From positions 1,112,001 through 1,176,000 of the forward strand of contig CM068313.1 in assembly GCA_034766995.1 (NCBI GenBank): a stretch of 64,000 nucleotides of DNA, in the 5' to 3' direction. Under the pieces are notes generated by a model that was given only the letters and a program-made list of their open reading frames with translations, ran no database searches and was not told where the DNA came from. Position 1 is the stretch's first letter, and each line of letters begins with the position of its first letter. The translations under genes were made by a program, and so were the position numbers. The DNA is from Acanthacorydalis orientalis (lineage: Eukaryota > Arthropoda > Insecta > Megaloptera > Corydalidae). Of this stretch, positions 60,554 through 64,000 are shown in pieces.

Positions 60554-61165
60554 GTTGGTAGGAAATAATTGCAGAAATGTATATGAATTTGAAGGTCATC
60601 AACAGCGATAATTTTCTACCAACGGAGTAGGTTGGTAGGAAAATGATTGCGGAAATGTATACAAATTTCAATGTTATAAACCGCAATTCATTTCCTACTA
60701 ATAGAATAGGTTGGTAGCAAAATAATTGCGAAAATGTAAACGAATTTCAATGTCATAAACCGCAATTCATTTTCTACTACGAAGGAGATTCGTACGAAAA
60801 TAATTGCGGAAATGTATACGAATTTCAATATTTAAAAACCGCAATTCATTTTCTACCAATGAAGTAGGTGGTAGGAAAATAATTGCGGAAATGTATACGA
60901 ATTTCAATATCTAAAAACCTCAATTCATTTTCTAGCAATGAAGTAGGTTGGTAGGAAAATAATGGCAGAAATGTATACGGATTTGAAAGTCAATACACCG
61001 TAATTAATTTTCTACCAACGACGTAGGTTGGTAGGAAAATAATTTCGGAAATGTATACGAATTTCAATGTTATAAACCGTAATTAATTTTCTACAAGCGA
61101 AGTAGGTTGGTAGGAAAATAATTGCGGAAATTTATATGAATTTAAAGGTCATAAATCGCAATTAG
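60551..61165 (+). repeat. Tandem array of eight mariner-ITR hairpins
   Basis: Units begin near 60551, 60628, 60707, 60787, 60865, 60943, 61023 and 61102, spacing 77-80 bp. Each reads TAGGTTGGTAGGAAAATAAT, TGCGGAAATGTATACGAAT, then AACCGCAATTCATTTTCTAC, i.e. a left mariner end and an inverted right end with about 30 bp between. Units differ by 5-15 percent. The last unit lacks its right end and runs into a Tc1 remnant. Transposase DNA is absent. Confidence 0.9.
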
Positions 61166-61541
61166 AGATATTACTGGAAGAATATTGATCCGACGTACTG
61201 CAAAAATCTAACAGAAAACTTTCCTTCGGGACTCAACATGGCCCAGGAAAATAACGGACCGGTTACTAAACATTGAACTAGAAAAAGAACGTTTATGTAT
61301 TATTTTAATAAAATAAAAGTGTTTCGGTGTCACTGCGACACTGATTCTCGTCTTTAATTTTGTTTACGATCGTTTCTTTTGTTCCTATGAACTAATTACA
61401 TTTGTATTTCTTGTATTCAGAAAATACATTAAATAAACTACTTGAAAACAGCATTACTTTTCCATCCCAGTCGCGTTGCAGTAATCATTTTAAAAGCGAC
61501 AACTTTTGTAGGAAGCGTCCCAGTTTCGCTGTGTGCCACTG
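61165..61541 (+). mobile_element. 3' end of a second Tc1-like copy
   Basis: Matches 59940-60306 (AATATTGATCCGACGTACTG, GGACTCAACATGGCCCAGGA, ATTCAGAAAATACATTAAAT). It ends CGCTGTGTGCCACTG followed by TA, the expected Tc1 terminus. Confidence 0.7.
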
Positions 61542-62370
61542 TACATTAATCTATTTAAAAAGGAAAGAGCGGCTATAAGAAGGACACAAACATGTCTGAA
61601 ACCGAGTTTAGTTTCTACCAACGTGAATATTGTCTTGTATGCGACGATAACTTTGTATAACGTTGGCCGTGAGGAACGTATGTCAATAGATGGAACGATA
61701 CATCTAAATAAAAGAAAAACAAAAACATTAATTAACTTCTTACCGATTAAACTGTACAGGTTTGAGAATGATAACCGAACGCTTATCTGAAATTGAAAAA
61801 TAACATTCGGTACGAACTAATTAATATTCTTTGTGTATTAAATGTCGACTCAAGGTCGCCGCGCGTTCCACACATGTCGGAATTATTTAAACAAAGGCGC
61901 GCGCGGCGGTAAAAACTTAATCGATACATGAAATAGTCATGTCCGATAACGTAGAGTCGCACGGATTATATTCGCGTGAAACGGCAGAGACATAGAAAAT
62001 GACAATGAAACGTTTATTGTCGTCGTGCAATCGGTTTGCAATCAAACAAAACACACAGAACGTGCCGCCGCTCGAGAATAAAACTGTAATGAAATTGACA
62101 GCTCGTGTGTAAACAAACGACGATCTCTTTTTAATTGTTTGTTATGTTTTTTTCATTTGTTTTCGATACAAAACAATCGAAATAAATGTCAATTGGCTTT
62201 GTTTACATACTTGACATATTTGCTCGCATGCTTACTGCGATCACGATACAGATAAATGAGATATTAGTAGGTGTCGTTTTTAAAAACAAATGAAATAGTT
62301 TGGTTATTCCCTGTAAATCGATACTTTGAAGTTACCACACAGTATATGTTTTATACAGTGCCAGTAATGA
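61542..62370. other. AT-rich stretch, right part
   Basis: A short CpG-rich patch at 61855-61925 (GGCGCGCGCGGCGG). No exon, including no GGT N-terminal exon, recognised. Confidence 0.5.
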
Positions 62371-62372
62371 AA

Positions 62373-62377
<5 letters not shown>

Positions 62378-62447
<70 letters not shown>
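62378..62447. repeat. (TA)n microsatellite
   Basis: About 70 bp of TA repeat; another of ~58 bp is at 62775-62832. Confidence 0.95.
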
Positions 62448-62450
<3 letters not shown>

Positions 62451-62771
62451 GTTTCCATATAGCAAGATTTAATGCACTTGGACAACCGTTGTATAGCACG
62501 AATGTTTCTATCCCACTGTTGTGGATGACATAAACAGGGAATTCCCCTTGTATACATAATCATACGGAGTCTGTGGGTCGCTGTTACTGAAAACTGATTC
62601 AGTAGATTTCTTGTTAATAAATTCAGACACACTCCGAGAACACGGATTCGAAACAACACCGAACGGATTCCCCTGATTTGTATTATTTCTAGGTTTCGTC
62701 TAACACGGTTTCGATGCAACACAGAACGAATTAACCGTGTTATAGGTGGGTTGACTATATGTATGTGTGTA

Positions 62772-62832
<61 letters not shown>

Positions 62833-62836
<4 letters not shown>

Positions 62837-63489
62837 TCATCCATAATTAATGCGGTTTTTTAAAATAAGTTCTGAAAATGAAAAAAACAAATTTTAATTT
62901 TGATCCAAAATATATTTTTCGTTATTATTTACAACTTTTTCTCTGCTAAATCCTAATTTTCAATACCCTGACGACAAAACTTTTCGGGCTTTGCATTAAA
63001 CAGCCGTGTCGTCATATTTTAAAAGTGTGTACATATATTGTATCGCAGAGATAAACAGATGACGAGTATACTCGTCAAACACTAGGCAAATGCAGCTGCT
63101 GTAAAATCGAATTATAACGAAATCGCATTTGATTTTTTAGAAAATCAATAACTTCATTGCTTGAATTGATCTTCATGATGAGTATACACGTCATGCACTG
63201 CTAACAGATTAAATGTCAAGGTTGGCACTTCAAAATCCTAAAACGGCGAGAAAATAATTTAATTTGAAACAGGGTTATGATTGATTCAGTTTAAAGCAAC
63301 ATAATTAATTTGCACGCCCAACAGTTGATTCGTGATGAGAGAGAAAGAGAGAGAGGTAGAATGATTGGTAGAAGTGAGAACATAATTGTTTATTTACTGT
63401 TACAGAAACAAAAGCGCGTTAACAATAGAAATTATCAATAATCAACCGTAATGTATGCACACACAACGTACATATCGATAATAATCTGA
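62833..63489. other. AT-rich stretch
   Basis: A short repeated motif (GATGAGTATACTCGTCA near 63060, GATGAGTATACACGTCATGC near 63178) and a GA-rich run near 63340. No gene seen. Confidence 0.5.
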
Positions 63490-63660
63490 TTATTACCGAG
63501 TCGGTCGCAGTCGGCTGGCTGGCGTGACGAGGGTTTGTTGACCAAAGTGTCACGAATTCAAATCCGGGTTCATGAAAATAGCGACCGTTCTCGGCCGTGC
63601 GCCAGTGTTGTGAACTGAAACGCCTGGCCGGACAGGATTTCGACATTCGTCACGTTGCAC
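63490..63660 (+). repeat. Possible tRNA-derived SINE
   Basis: A GC-richer block with a box B-like AATTCAAATCC and following GGGTTCATG, about 50 bp after GGCTGGCGTG. Box A is poor. Weak call. Confidence 0.25.
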
Positions 63661-64000
63661 AGAACAGTTTGTTCTAATTCTACACGGTACATGTGTACAT
63701 CACAGTTGCATCATTTTCAAATCATATAAACAAATAATACAAATGAATCATAGTTAACGCCGTAACTAATTGATAACGAATGCAATCGATATTAGAAAAA
63801 GACAACAATCGAAGTGCACGGAAACCTAAGATGAATATCGTATCGTATATCTTGTGATAATCGTATGTCTTGTACATAACCTCAAATCATCATTGTCTGT
63901 TAGATAAAATAAGTCGATAGTTTGGTCAGAATTCTCAGTAAATACTAGATTAATAAAAGTTGTTTGTTTTGATCGTTTTTCTAATATTTGACAGACTATC
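63661..64000. other. AT-rich right edge
   Basis: Nothing recognised. Confidence 0.5.

Noticed and set aside
63419..63646. 75-codon minus-strand frame as GGT N-terminal exon
   Set aside because: No signal anchor, no GGT motif and no donor in the needed phase; the region looks SINE-like.

Overview
This is eukaryotic nuclear DNA from an invertebrate, most likely an insect or other arthropod. The signs are AT-rich introns and intergenic DNA, compact GC-richer exons with GT-AG splice sites (many introns only about 60-85 bp), mariner and Tc1 relics, hAT- and pogo-like short elements, long (TA)n tracts, and recognisable animal housekeeping proteins. No operon, Shine-Dalgarno site or CRISPR array is present. 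All gene models were read by eye: each exon junction was checked for splice dinucleotides and codon phase. They are models, not transcripts.

Layout. (1) 198-941, minus: 5' part of an RRM-domain gene that runs off the left edge. (2) 1.5-2.1 kb: decayed non-LTR reverse-transcriptase fragment. (3) 2844-8835, minus: seven-exon CCDC92/CCDC74-type coiled-coil protein with an RG-rich tail and a mariner in its fifth intron. (4) 11516-43744, plus: twelve-exon, 715-residue protein of unknown family, started head-to-head with (3). A near-consensus RFX X-box lies about 105 bp before its ATG. Intron 1 holds about 8 kb of satellite (93-bp then 81-bp units, with a 12-mer higher-order repeat) and a ~500-bp tandem family. 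Intron 9 holds a complete antisense three-LIM-domain gene (29873-32032). Introns 10 and 11 each hold a long foldback palindrome. (5) 44067-51877, minus: two-dsRBD protein, convergent with (4). (6) 53997-54482, plus: cytochrome c oxidase subunit 6A. (7) 54977-59176, minus: gamma-glutamyltransferase, complete at the 3' end but missing its N-terminal exon(s). (8) 59.2-64 kb: Tc1 relics, an eight-unit tandem array of ~79-bp mariner-ITR hairpins, and (TA)n tracts.

The genes do not form one pathway. COX6A and GGT are metabolic; RRM and dsRBD proteins act on RNA; the LIM protein is probably a scaffold. The CCDC92/74-like gene and the X-box gene may share a centriole/cilium theme, but this is inference. 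The most unusual material is structural: intronic higher-order satellite, tandem ITR-only mariner hairpins, two foldbacks about 4 kb apart, and a nested antisense gene whose poly(A) signal almost touches a host exon.
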